A stretch of DNA of 64,000 nt from JBCCMQ01 sp039026235. Its GTDB lineage: Bacteria; Pseudomonadota; Alphaproteobacteria; Rhodobacterales; Rhodobacteraceae. A model generated the notes under the pieces. That model saw only the letters and a program-made list of their open reading frames with translations, did no database searches and was not told where the DNA came from. The position numbers were made by a program, and so were the translations under genes. The stretch is taken from contig JBCCMQ010000010.1 in the NCBI GenBank assembly GCA_039026235.1, positions 93,673 through 157,672 on the forward strand, read 5' to 3'. This document shows, piece after piece, positions 43,510 through 51,833 of this stretch. Positions within the stretch are counted from its first letter, which is position 1; each line of letters starts with the position of its first letter.

Positions 43510-43908
43510 CTAAACCTTCCAGAACACGAAGACACCCCATGCAAGGGCGATGAACGCCGGTGTCCAGATGGGCTGCCCGACGATGCCGAGCCATGCAAGG
43601 AAGATAAAGGATGAGCCAAGCAGCGTGATGAAAAGCCGGTCGCCCAGCGTGGTTGTCAGCCCCAGAACACCGCGCCGTTCGATGCCGTCGTGAAATCGCC
43701 AAACCTCAAGAAGTCCGACGATGGCGATGGCCGAAAAGATGCCCACGAACACCGCAAGCGTCGCCGGCGTCCAGGCCATCCAGAAATCGGGCCAAAGCGG
43801 ATTTGTCCAGGAAAACACCTTTTCCTCGGGCTGGCCGACGTTGCCCCAACCGGCCTGCTGCGCCGCCGCCGGGGTCGCCAAAAATCCCATGGAAAGAAGC
43901 GTGCGCAT
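43510..43908 (-). CDS. DUF2160 small membrane protein of the glycerol ABC operon
   Basis: A 132-residue protein with an N-terminal hydrophobic segment and about three further helices, containing the conserved WTNPLWPDFWMAWTP block of DUF2160. The family occurs almost only next to glycerol-type ABC transporter genes (from memory), where its role is unknown; it may be an accessory membrane subunit. ATG 43908 lies one base after the stop of glpQ. Last transporter gene of the operon. Confidence 0.87.
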   Translation of the reverse strand: MRTLLSMGFLATPAAAQQAGWGNVGQPEEKVFSWTNPLWPDFWMAWTPATLAVFVGIFSAIAIVGLLEVWRFHDGIERRGVLGLTTTLGDRLFITLLGSSFIFLAWLGIVGQPIWTPAFIALAWGVFVFWKV

Positions 43909-43909
43909 G

Positions 43910-44707
43910 TCAGACCCTCCCCAAAGCGAAGCCACGTGCGATGTAGTTGCGCACGAACCAGATAACGATGGCGCCCGGAATGATGGTCAGCGTTCCCGCG
44001 GCGGCCAGAAGACCAAGTTCGTATCCGGCGCTTGATGCGGTGCGTGTCATGACCGCGGCAATTGGCTTTGCCTCGACCGCCGTCAGTGTCTTCGCCAACA
44101 GCATCTCGACCCAAGAGAACATAAAGCAGAAGAACGCGGCGACGCCGACACCGGCCTTGATATTCGGCAGGAAAATTTTGACGAAGAACTGCGGGAAAGA
44201 GTACCCGTCTACATAGGCTGTCTCGTCCAGCTCTTTAGGTATACCGCGCATGAACCCTTCAAGGATCCAGACCGCCAGGGGAACATTGAAAAGCGTATGC
44301 GCAAGCGCGACCGCAAGATGCGTGTCAAAAAGCTGGATCGACGAATAGAGTTGAAAGAATGGCAGCGCAAAAACCGCAGCAGGCGCCATGCGGTTGGTCA
44401 GCAACCAAAAGAACAGCTGTTTGTCACCGAGGAACCGGTAGCGCGAAAACGCATAGGCCGCTGGTAAAGCAACGGCGACCGACAAGAGGGTATTAATCGA
44501 AACGTACAGGATCGAATTGATATAGCCCCAATACCACGTGGGGTCGGTGAAGATCGCGACGTAGCTGTCGACGGTGAATGTCTGAGGGAAAAGCGAAAAG
44601 CCCGACAGAATCTCGTTCGTTGTCTTGAAGCTCATCGATACCAGCCAGTAGATCGGCAGCATCAGGAAGATGATGTAGACGATGGGGATTATCGAACGCA
44701 GCTTCAT
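43910..44707 (-). CDS. glpQ: Glycerol ABC transporter permease GlpQ
   Basis: A 265-residue MalG-like permease with six helices. Its coupling motif is DETAYVDGYSFPQFFVKIFLPN, and PLAVWILEGFMRGIPKELD precedes it. ATG 44707 overlaps the end of glpP by four bases. The five-gene order of binding protein, two ATPases and two permeases followed by DUF2160 is that of the rhizobial glycerol importer glpVSTPQ, on which the naming rests. Confidence 0.85.
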   Translation of the reverse strand: MKLRSIIPIVYIIFLMLPIYWLVSMSFKTTNEILSGFSLFPQTFTVDSYVAIFTDPTWYWGYINSILYVSINTLLSVAVALPAAYAFSRYRFLGDKQLFFWLLTNRMAPAAVFALPFFQLYSSIQLFDTHLAVALAHTLFNVPLAVWILEGFMRGIPKELDETAYVDGYSFPQFFVKIFLPNIKAGVGVAAFFCFMFSWVEMLLAKTLTAVEAKPIAAVMTRTASSAGYELGLLAAAGTLTIIPGAIVIWFVRNYIARGFALGRV

Positions 44708-45567
44708 TTCTGATCGTCCTTGGTCATCACGACATAGAACACCCAACTGACCAGCAGCGTGATCGCGAAATAGATCAGGCTCATGGCGGCAGCCGGGCCC
44801 AGGTCGAACTGGCCCAGCGCAATCTTGACCAGATCAATCGACAGGAGCGTCGTTGAGTTTCCGGGGCCGCCGCCCGTGAGCACAAAGGGCTCGGTGTATA
44901 TGTTGAAGCTGTCCATAAACCGCAGAAGAATTGCGATTGTCAGAACCGTTTTCATCTTCGGCAGCTGGATGTAGCGGAACACAGACCAGGGCGAAGCGCC
45001 GTCGATCTTGGCCGCCTGATAATACGCGTCGGGGATCGAGACGAGACCGGCATAGCAAAGCAGCACGACCAGCGACGTCCAGTGCCAGACGTCCATCACG
45101 ATCACCGTTATCCAGGCCGCCAGCGGGTCCTGCGTCATATCGTAGGGCACGCCCAGGACATCGTTCAAGAAGTATCCCAGCATGCCGATTTTGGGCAGAG
45201 CGAAGATGTTCCACATCGCGCCTACAACGTTCCAAGGGATCAGCATCGGCAGCGCCATCAGCACCAGACAGACAGGCACCCAAAAGCCCTGCCGCGGCAT
45301 GGAAAGGGCGATGATAATGCCCAGGGGCACCTCAATCGCCAGGATGATCGCTGTGAACATAAACTGCCGTCCAAGGGCCGCCTGGAACCTGTCCGATCGC
45401 AGGATTTGTTCAAACCAGTCCAGACCCTGCCAGAAGAACTGATTGTTTCCGAAGGTTTCCTGAACCGAATAATTTACGACGGTCATCATCGGGATGAGCG
45501 CGTTGAAGGCGACAAGGAACAGGACCGGAAGCACAAAGAACCACGCCCTTTGGTTTTCAGTTCTCAT
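44704..45567 (-). CDS. glpP: Glycerol ABC transporter permease GlpP
   Basis: A 287-residue MalF-like permease with six helices; the coupling motif is AAKIDGASPWSVFRYIQLPKMKT. It forms the channel with GlpQ. It overlaps glpT and glpQ by four bases on each side, so the block is translationally coupled. Confidence 0.86.
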   Translation of the reverse strand: MRTENQRAWFFVLPVLFLVAFNALIPMMTVVNYSVQETFGNNQFFWQGLDWFEQILRSDRFQAALGRQFMFTAIILAIEVPLGIIIALSMPRQGFWVPVCLVLMALPMLIPWNVVGAMWNIFALPKIGMLGYFLNDVLGVPYDMTQDPLAAWITVIVMDVWHWTSLVVLLCYAGLVSIPDAYYQAAKIDGASPWSVFRYIQLPKMKTVLTIAILLRFMDSFNIYTEPFVLTGGGPGNSTTLLSIDLVKIALGQFDLGPAAAMSLIYFAITLLVSWVFYVVMTKDDQK

Positions 45568-46637
45568 GCCGCCGCCTCCGTTGCGATCCAGCCGTCGCGG
45601 TAAAGCCGCGTATGTTCAGGCCGAAATGCCAGATGCACGGCGCTTCCGGCCTCAGGCGCATCATGCTCGGACACCGCCTTGAGATGGGTATCACCGACAA
45701 CTGCGTCGATAACGAAATGGCGGCCCACATCGATGACCCGGGTCACCGTTGCTGGGACGCCGGTGTCACTGATTGAGACAAACTCTGGCCGGATACCCAG
45801 CATCGTCTCACCCGCGCCGTCGCTGGCGGGCCCTTCAAGCGCGACCGCATGGCCCCCGAAAGTTGCCATGCGCCCGTTTGCCGTACAGGGAATGACATTC
45901 ATACCGGGCGAGCCGATGAAATGGCCGACAAAGGTATGCTGCGGACGTTCAAAAAGCTCCACCGGTGTACCGATCTGGACCACGACACCGTCTTGCATGA
46001 CCACGACCTCGTCCGCGAATGTCAGCGCTTCGGTCTGATCGTGTGTCACATAGATCATAGTCGCTTTGACGCGCTGGTGCAGTTCTTTCAGCTTGGATCG
46101 CAGCTTCCACTTTAGGTGCGGATCGATCACCGTCAGCGGTTCATCGAACATGACTACATTGACGTCATCGCGAACCAGACCGCGCCCCATGGATATCTTT
46201 TGCTTGTTGTCCGGGCTGAGGTTCGCGGCACGGACGTGCAGCATATCGGTAACTTCCAGCATCTCGGCTATTCCGGCCACACGCGTTTCGATAGTGGCGC
46301 CATCAACGCCACGGTTCTTTAGTGGAAAGGCAAGATTCTCGCGCACCGTCATGGTGTCGTAGATCACCGGAAACTGGAAAACTTGTGCGATATTGCGCCT
46401 GTCGGGCGGCAGGGTCGTGACATCCTTTCCATCAAAAAGGACCTTGCCTTCGGACGGCGTCAATAGACCCGAGATGATATTCAAAAGCGTGGACTTGCCG
46501 CATCCAGACGGACCCAGAAGGGCGTAGGCGCCCCCGTCGCGCCATGTCACATCGATCTCTTTGAGGGCGTAATCGTCCGGTGTAGCCGGGGCGCTAAAAT
46601 AGCTGTGCCGCAATTTTGAAAGCGTGATTTCCGCCAT
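45564..46637 (-). CDS. glpT: Glycerol ABC transporter ATP-binding protein GlpT
   Basis: A 357-residue subunit. Walker A GPSGCGKST and the Q-loop AQVFQFPVIYDTMTV are normal. The ABC signature is degenerate: LSPDNKQKISMGRGLVR replaces LSGGQ. Walker B is VVMFDEPLTVIDPHLKW and the switch His is in VTHDQTEALTF. Degenerate signatures of this type recur in the second ATPase of glycerol importers (from memory). It pairs with GlpS, whose signature is normal, giving one fully canonical ATP site per dimer. A C-terminal regulatory domain is present. Confidence 0.87.
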   Translation of the reverse strand: MAEITLSKLRHSYFSAPATPDDYALKEIDVTWRDGGAYALLGPSGCGKSTLLNIISGLLTPSEGKVLFDGKDVTTLPPDRRNIAQVFQFPVIYDTMTVRENLAFPLKNRGVDGATIETRVAGIAEMLEVTDMLHVRAANLSPDNKQKISMGRGLVRDDVNVVMFDEPLTVIDPHLKWKLRSKLKELHQRVKATMIYVTHDQTEALTFADEVVVMQDGVVVQIGTPVELFERPQHTFVGHFIGSPGMNVIPCTANGRMATFGGHAVALEGPASDGAGETMLGIRPEFVSISDTGVPATVTRVIDVGRHFVIDAVVGDTHLKAVSEHDAPEAGSAVHLAFRPEHTRLYRDGWIATEAAA

Positions 46638-47699
46638 TTAGGCAACCCTCCGATCCGCCTGGTCGAAGTACCGGCAATGGGTCGGATCCATGAAGAACGT
46701 ATGTTCCTCACCAACGTTGTACGGGTGCACGCCCGTGGCCAGCGACACCCAGTCGGCGTTGCCCAGTCGGAAATGCGCGCTCGATTCAGACCCCGAAAGT
46801 TCAGTGACGATCACTTGTCCGGTCAAAGCAACTTCGCGGTCATTGCTGCGCTGGGGAAGAACACGGTGCGGGCGGATGGCCAGTGTGTACGGACCGTCCG
46901 GCAAATCGGCGGCTGCGCCTTCAAGCGCCCATTGGGTTCCGCCATGAAGCGCGGCTGTTCCACCGGATTTCGTTACCGACGCGGCATTTATCGGCGGGTC
47001 CGAAAACACGCGGGCCGCCGTGAGGTTCGCGGGGTTGCGATAGATATCGGCCGTCGGTCCAAACTGGGTGACATGGCCGTCATTCATCAGCGCGGTGTGC
47101 CCCCCAAGCATAAGCGCCTCTTCCGGCTCGGACGTGGCATAAACCACGACTGCGCCGCGACCGGCAAAAAGCTCGGGCAGCTGTTCGCGCAACTCCTCCC
47201 GCAGCTTGTAGTCCAGGTTTGCCAAGGGCTCGTCCAGAAAGACTGCGCGACTATCCTTGGCGATGGCTCGGGCAAGTGCCGTACGTTGTTGCTGACCACC
47301 AGACAGTTCTTGCGGCCTGCGCATCAGCATCGGGCGCAGTTGAAGAAGGTCCGCCACCTCTTCGACCCGGCCTTCAAGTTCGCTGCCCGTCATCCCTGCG
47401 ACACGAAGCGGCGAGGCGATATTTTCAAAGACCGACATATGGGGATAGTTGACAAAGAACTGGTGTACGAGGCTGATCTGGCGCTTCTGGGTGGACAGTC
47501 TCGTGACGTCCTTGCCATCGATCAGAACCTGTCCCGACGCGACCGGATCAAGACCGGCCATAAGCTTGATAAGCGATGTCTTCCCGGAACCTGTCGCGCC
47601 CAAAAGAACGTTGAAGTGTCCGGTTTCGAGCTTGAGGCTCGTCGGCTTTATGTGCGCGACATTGCCGACAAGCTTGGTCACATCCCTAGTCTCAATCAT
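46638..47699 (-). CDS. glpS: Glycerol ABC transporter ATP-binding protein GlpS
   Basis: A 353-residue subunit. Walker A is GATGSGKTS, the Q-loop is VHQFFVNYPHMSV, the signature LSGGQQQRTALARAIA is intact, and Walker B is VFLDEPLANLDYKLRE. The switch-loop position reads YATSEPEEALM, with Ser-Glu where ATPases of this class usually have His-Asp, so the switch histidine appears to be missing. Together with GlpT's degenerate signature this suggests an asymmetric ATPase pair. C-terminal TOBE-type domain. It abuts glpT directly. Confidence 0.87.
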   Translation of the reverse strand: MIETRDVTKLVGNVAHIKPTSLKLETGHFNVLLGATGSGKTSLIKLMAGLDPVASGQVLIDGKDVTRLSTQKRQISLVHQFFVNYPHMSVFENIASPLRVAGMTGSELEGRVEEVADLLQLRPMLMRRPQELSGGQQQRTALARAIAKDSRAVFLDEPLANLDYKLREELREQLPELFAGRGAVVVYATSEPEEALMLGGHTALMNDGHVTQFGPTADIYRNPANLTAARVFSDPPINAASVTKSGGTAALHGGTQWALEGAAADLPDGPYTLAIRPHRVLPQRSNDREVALTGQVIVTELSGSESSAHFRLGNADWVSLATGVHPYNVGEEHTFFMDPTHCRYFDQADRRVA

Positions 47700-47745
47700 T
47701 CCGGTAACTCTCTAGACCTGCCGGCAAGATCCCTAGAAAGGGTTC

Positions 47746-47772
47746 GGGGCCGCCGCGCGACGCGGCGGTCCC
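47746..47772 (-). other. Intercistronic hairpin between glpV and glpS
   Basis: A long GC stem: 8 perfect pairs (47750-47757 with 47761-47768) extended by GGGG pairing with TCCC to 12 pairs, with loop CGA. No T-run follows in the direction of transcription. It lies between the binding-protein and ATPase genes and is probably a stabilising or attenuating element. Confidence 0.65.
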
Positions 47773-47785
47773 GGTCTCTCAGCTT

Positions 47786-49525
47786 TTACTGCGACTGCCA
47801 GCGGGCGACCAGTTCATCGTAGTTGACGGTCTGGCCCTGCGGTTTTTCGTTCGCAAGCTTGGCCTTCGGCGACCCCGGCTGGCTGAGCCAGTAATCGGCG
47901 TCACGTGCCTCGTTCAAACGGGGACCGCAGCCGCCGTAGATCGAAGCGCCCTCGTCCGCTGCCTGCATCCGGGCCATGGTGATGTCCATTTCTTCGGCCA
48001 GGCGATCCATTGCCTCTTGCGGCGTGAAGGCGCCGGAGTTTACGTCACCAATCTGCTGCCACCAGATCTGTGCCAGCTTCGGATAGTCCGGCACGTTGAT
48101 CCCGGTCGGCGACCATGCAACGCGGTCCGGCGAACGGTAGAATTCGACCAGACCGCCAAGCTTGGGTGCACGCTCGGTAAAGCTCTCATGGTTGACCGAG
48201 CTGTCGCGGATGAACGTCAGCCCGACGTGGCTTTTCTTCACGTCGACGGTCTTTGAGGTCACAAACTGTGCATAAAGCCAAGCGGCCTGAGCTCTGTCGG
48301 ACGGCGTAGACTTTAGGAATGTCCAGGAACCCACGTCTTGATACCCGACCTTCTGACCATCTTCCCAGTAGGGGCCATGGGGCGAAGGCGCCATCCGCCA
48401 CAACGGCGTACCGTCGCCGTCGACCGTGTTGTTGCCTTCCGACTGCGGCTTCACCATGTCGGCAGTAAAGGCCGTGTACCAAAAGATCTGCTGCGCCACG
48501 TTGCCCTGGCTGAGTGCCGGCAGCGACTGATAGAAGTCATAGGACGCGGCACCCGGCGGTGCATAGTTGCGCAGCCATTCGTCCCATTTGCGGATGGCGT
48601 AAACCGCCGCCGGACCGTTCGCCGCGCCGCCGCGCGACACGGATGCGCCAACCGGATTGCAGGTTCCGGCTTCCATCCGAATGCCCCATTCGTCGACTGG
48701 AACGCCGTTCGGCTCCCCGACGGAACCGGCACCGGCCATCGAAAGCCAGGCGTCCGTCATGCGCCATCCCAGGTCGGGCGCCCGTTTGCCATAGTCCATG
48801 TGACCGTAGATCGTAACGCCATCGATTTCCCCGACGTCCTCGGTGAAGAACTCGGCGATGTCTTCATAGGCAGACCAGTTTACTGGCACGCCCAGATCAT
48901 AGCCGTACTTTTCCTTGAAAGCGGCCTGAAGGTCTTCGCGGTCGAACCAGTCCTTGCGGAACCAATAGAGGTTCGCAAACTGCTGATCGGGCAATTGGTA
49001 CAGGTTACCATCCGGGCCGGTCGTGAACTGGATACCCATGAAGTCATCCAGATCCAGCGTCGGCGAGGTCGTCGCAGCCCATTCGCCACCCATCATCTCA
49101 GTGAGGTTGTAGGCAAGCTGCAGGCGCGAATGCGTGCCGATAAGATCGGAATCGTTGACGTACCCATCGTAAAGGTTCCGACCCGTCTGCATCTGGGTCT
49201 GAACGGCCTGGACAACCTCGCCTTCGCCAAGGATCTGATGGTTCACCTTGATGCCGGTAATCTCTTCAAACGCCTTGGTCAAAACTTCCGACTCATATGA
49301 GTGGGTCGGGATACCTTCGGAAAGAACGTTGATCTCTAAATCTGAATAGGGCTCTGCGGCTTCAATGAACCAATTCAGTTCGGCCAGCTGAGCATCCTTG
49401 GACAGGGTCGATGGTTGAAATTCCTCATCGATCCAGCGTTGCGCCGCGGCTTCGTCGGCCCAAGCGCTGCTGTAACCCGCGATAACGGCGCCTGCCGCCA
49501 CCGCGGAAAGCAAATACTTTTTCAT
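47786..49525 (-). CDS. glpV: Glycerol ABC transporter substrate-binding protein GlpV
   Basis: A 579-residue periplasmic protein, long for a family-1 binder but usual for the glycerol type. Signal peptide MKKYLLSAVAAGAVIAGYSSAWA, cleaved near residue 23. Mature landmarks are LEINVLSEGIPTHSYESEVLTKAFEEITGIKV near the start and PNGVPVDEWGIRMEAGTCNPVGASVSRGGA in the middle. Glycerol as ligand is inferred from the operon type. GGGAGGTAAAAC ahead of the ATG is a strong ribosome-binding site. First gene of the operon. Confidence 0.86.
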   Translation of the reverse strand: MKKYLLSAVAAGAVIAGYSSAWADEAAAQRWIDEEFQPSTLSKDAQLAELNWFIEAAEPYSDLEINVLSEGIPTHSYESEVLTKAFEEITGIKVNHQILGEGEVVQAVQTQMQTGRNLYDGYVNDSDLIGTHSRLQLAYNLTEMMGGEWAATTSPTLDLDDFMGIQFTTGPDGNLYQLPDQQFANLYWFRKDWFDREDLQAAFKEKYGYDLGVPVNWSAYEDIAEFFTEDVGEIDGVTIYGHMDYGKRAPDLGWRMTDAWLSMAGAGSVGEPNGVPVDEWGIRMEAGTCNPVGASVSRGGAANGPAAVYAIRKWDEWLRNYAPPGAASYDFYQSLPALSQGNVAQQIFWYTAFTADMVKPQSEGNNTVDGDGTPLWRMAPSPHGPYWEDGQKVGYQDVGSWTFLKSTPSDRAQAAWLYAQFVTSKTVDVKKSHVGLTFIRDSSVNHESFTERAPKLGGLVEFYRSPDRVAWSPTGINVPDYPKLAQIWWQQIGDVNSGAFTPQEAMDRLAEEMDITMARMQAADEGASIYGGCGPRLNEARDADYWLSQPGSPKAKLANEKPQGQTVNYDELVARWQSQ

Positions 49526-49604
49526 GTTTTACCTCCCTTTGGTTGTCGGGACTCCTTTGGAATCCGACGTGACATAGATGTCTTCCCGACATCCCTTGTG
49601 TCAA

Positions 49605-49618
49605 ACTAAAAATTTAGT
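49605..49618. promoter_or_regulatory. AT-rich palindrome in the glpV promoter region
   Basis: The 209-bp gap upstream of glpV is much more AT-rich than its surroundings. It holds the palindrome ACTAAA-AA-TTTAGT at 49605-49618 and a looser inverted pair GTCGGGA / TCCCGAC closer to the gene. These are candidates for the promoter and for a regulator of glycerol uptake; no such regulator gene adjoins the operon here. Confidence 0.4.
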
Positions 49619-49734
49619 AATAACCTAAATAACTGTTTTAAATAAGTATTTATCTGGATGTGCACAGGCTTTGTAGCAAGCAAGACCGCAACCATTGACC
49701 CGCTGACGAGGGTGTCGACGCCACAGGCGTAAGT

Positions 49735-50562
49735 TCAGTCGTCCAGATCTTTAGGCACGGCCATGGACCTTACGTCGCGCAATAACCCAATAAAGCCAGC
49801 AACCTGATGAGCACATGTCGCCACGCCTTTGTCGCGCGTGGCAGCAGCGGCGTTTCCCACGACACCATGCGGGTTCAGATCGCTGGCAATCCATCCGTAG
49901 CTGATCGGACCGATCGGAGAAATTGGCGTGGTCTCGGCCGTCGACCGAAAATCCTGTGCCTGCGACATTTCGACGGTATCGGGACGAAACGCGAGCATCA
50001 ATGACGTCTCGACATCGCCGCCGTGGATGCCGAACGCCCGTTCATGGTCCGAGTAAAGACCCTCGGGGTGACCAAAATTACCCCATTGGCATTTGACGGC
50101 TAGCATGCCCGCCCGCACGCGCAACTCTCGGGCAAGGATCGAAATGAGGTCCAGATTGCCGCCATGAGAATTGGCAATCACGATCTTTCGCACGCCGGCC
50201 CGCGCAACCGAAAGGCCGATGTCGCACCAGACCCGCAGCGCCGTCTCGGCACTGAGTGTCAATGTGCCCGGCGCCCAAAGGTGTTCGTTAGACTTTCCGA
50301 CGGCCTGTACCGGCAGTATCCGGATATCGAGATCATCCGGGCAGGTTCTGCGCAACTCTTCCAGCATGCCTTCATTGATCAGCGTGTCGGTGCCGACCGG
50401 CAAATGGGGTCCGTGCTGTTCGATCGCGGCCGTCGGAAGGATCGCGATCGTGCTTTCGGGATCAATGTCGCGAAACGCCGGGCTTGATAAGCAGGACCAG
50501 TCGTACTGTCGGGTCAAATGAAATGCAGGTCCATGGGGCGTGTGCGCGGCCGTTCCGCGCAT
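49735..50562 (-). CDS. Creatininase-family amidohydrolase
   Basis: A 275-residue protein of the creatininase family, whose members open cyclic amides or hydrolyse formamides with two metal ions. The metal ligands are visible: Glu and His in IEQHGPHLPVGTDT, Asp in the same block, and IANSHGGN and GIHGGDVETS further on. The length is normal. The substrate is not creatinine-specific by sequence; the neighbouring cytosine-deaminase-like and oxidase genes suggest a heterocyclic nitrogen compound. Last gene of the minus-strand unit. Confidence 0.87.
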   Translation of the reverse strand: MRGTAAHTPHGPAFHLTRQYDWSCLSSPAFRDIDPESTIAILPTAAIEQHGPHLPVGTDTLINEGMLEELRRTCPDDLDIRILPVQAVGKSNEHLWAPGTLTLSAETALRVWCDIGLSVARAGVRKIVIANSHGGNLDLISILARELRVRAGMLAVKCQWGNFGHPEGLYSDHERAFGIHGGDVETSLMLAFRPDTVEMSQAQDFRSTAETTPISPIGPISYGWIASDLNPHGVVGNAAAATRDKGVATCAHQVAGFIGLLRDVRSMAVPKDLDD

Positions 50563-50569
50563 CCGGCAA

Positions 50570-51211
50570 TCATGCGGGCGCCTCGGTCGGGCGCACGGGC
50601 TTTCCCGGTCCGGCGCCCCTAAGGAAGCGGTCCATCTTGCGCGCGACCTTGGCCAGGTGGCGCGCCCGTGTGGACGGGGTCGAACTGTCCATCAGATAAT
50701 GCATCGCAAACGTCTTGCGGCAGCCACGGGCGCACAACAGACCCACGCCTCGCATCAGCGTCCGCTTGCCAGGGGCGCCTACAAACTGGGTCAGGAACCA
50801 GCTGGCTCCACCTGTGGTGAAAACCCCCAGACGTGTAATGTGGTCCAGCCCGCGTCGGATGTTTGCGTTTTCAGAATCCGGCATGAAGAACGCAACATCT
50901 GGCAAGAGAACCCGATCAAGCCAGCCCTTCAGCATGGCCGGCAACCCGTACCACCATGTCGGGTAGACGAATACCAACGTATCGCACCACAGCACGTCGT
51001 CGACGTCTTCGGCGACCGGGACGCGGTTCCGGGGTGTGTCCAGGTAAATCTCGTGCTCGTGCCTGGACAGGCGCGGATCGAACTCACGCGCATAAAGATC
51101 GCTGACACGCACCTCGGCACCGACATCCACCAGTTTTTCGACGACCTTATCGCGGACCGCCGCGGTGAAGCTTTCGGATCTCGGGTGGCAATAAACTACT
51201 AGGGCACGCAT
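50570..51211 (-). CDS. Flavodoxin-fold NAD(P)H oxidoreductase (paralogue 1)
   Basis: A 213-residue flavodoxin-2-domain protein related to NAD(P)H:quinone reductase and the MdaB/YwrO group. Landmarks are LVVYCHPRSESFTAAVRD at the FMN phosphate loop, DLYAREFDPRLS, and LVFVYPTWWYGLPAMLKGWLDRVLLPDVAF. It probably supplies reduced flavin or reduces a quinone-like intermediate. It is a tandem paralogue of the next upstream gene, three bases apart. Confidence 0.85.
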   Translation of the reverse strand: MRALVVYCHPRSESFTAAVRDKVVEKLVDVGAEVRVSDLYAREFDPRLSRHEHEIYLDTPRNRVPVAEDVDDVLWCDTLVFVYPTWWYGLPAMLKGWLDRVLLPDVAFFMPDSENANIRRGLDHITRLGVFTTGGASWFLTQFVGAPGKRTLMRGVGLLCARGCRKTFAMHYLMDSSTPSTRARHLAKVARKMDRFLRGAGPGKPVRPTEAPA

Positions 51212-51214
51212 CCC

Positions 51215-51793
51215 CTAAAACTCCTTCATTTCAATGCCGACACGTTGCAGAAACGTGGCCCGGCGCATTTCGTCGACCCGGTTCATGTCGTATAGCGCAA
51301 GATAGCGCATCTTGTACGGCCTGCAGACATGCCAAATTGACCTCGTGAAATGGCGCCTCGGTGGGTCACCGGCCAGCATCGCGCGCATGCGCGTTCCGCC
51401 ATAGGTCGTCACGGCGGCAAGCTTCTTGATATGCGTCAGATTTGGCAGCACCTGTCCGTCTTCGAGCCGAAACGACACACCGGGCAGAAACACCCGGTCA
51501 AAAAATCCCTTTAGGATGGCAGGATAGCCGAAATTCCAGACCGGGAATACGAGAATAAGCGCCTCGGCGGCCCTTAGCCGCTCCACATATGTTGCCACGG
51601 GTCCAAGATTGTCCGGCACGTCATGGTACCCACGGCGCTCTTCTTCCGTCAGAACCGGTTGAAAATTCTCGGCGTAGAGATCGCAATCGTCCACATCCCA
51701 GTCTTTTGCGCGAAGCGCTTCAAGAACCTGCGCGTGAAGGGCCGTGCCAAAGCTCTCGGCGCAGGGGTGCGCGAATAGAACCATGGCGCGCAT
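51215..51793 (-). CDS. Flavodoxin-fold NAD(P)H oxidoreductase (paralogue 2)
   Basis: A 192-residue protein with the same fold and layout as its neighbour: MVLFAHPCAESFGTALH, DLYAENFQPVLTEEE, and LVFPVWNFGYPAILKGFFDRVFLPGVSF. The two are clearly diverged duplicates. ATG 51793 is the family start; the frame upstream to 51904 begins with TTG and is rejected. It may form a heterodimer with the paralogue or act on a different step (inference). Confidence 0.84.
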   Translation of the reverse strand: MRAMVLFAHPCAESFGTALHAQVLEALRAKDWDVDDCDLYAENFQPVLTEEERRGYHDVPDNLGPVATYVERLRAAEALILVFPVWNFGYPAILKGFFDRVFLPGVSFRLEDGQVLPNLTHIKKLAAVTTYGGTRMRAMLAGDPPRRHFTRSIWHVCRPYKMRYLALYDMNRVDEMRRATFLQRVGIEMKEF

Positions 51794-51833
51794 CAGATCA
51801 CCGAGGTCCCAAAGATCGTATGTGACGCCAGCG

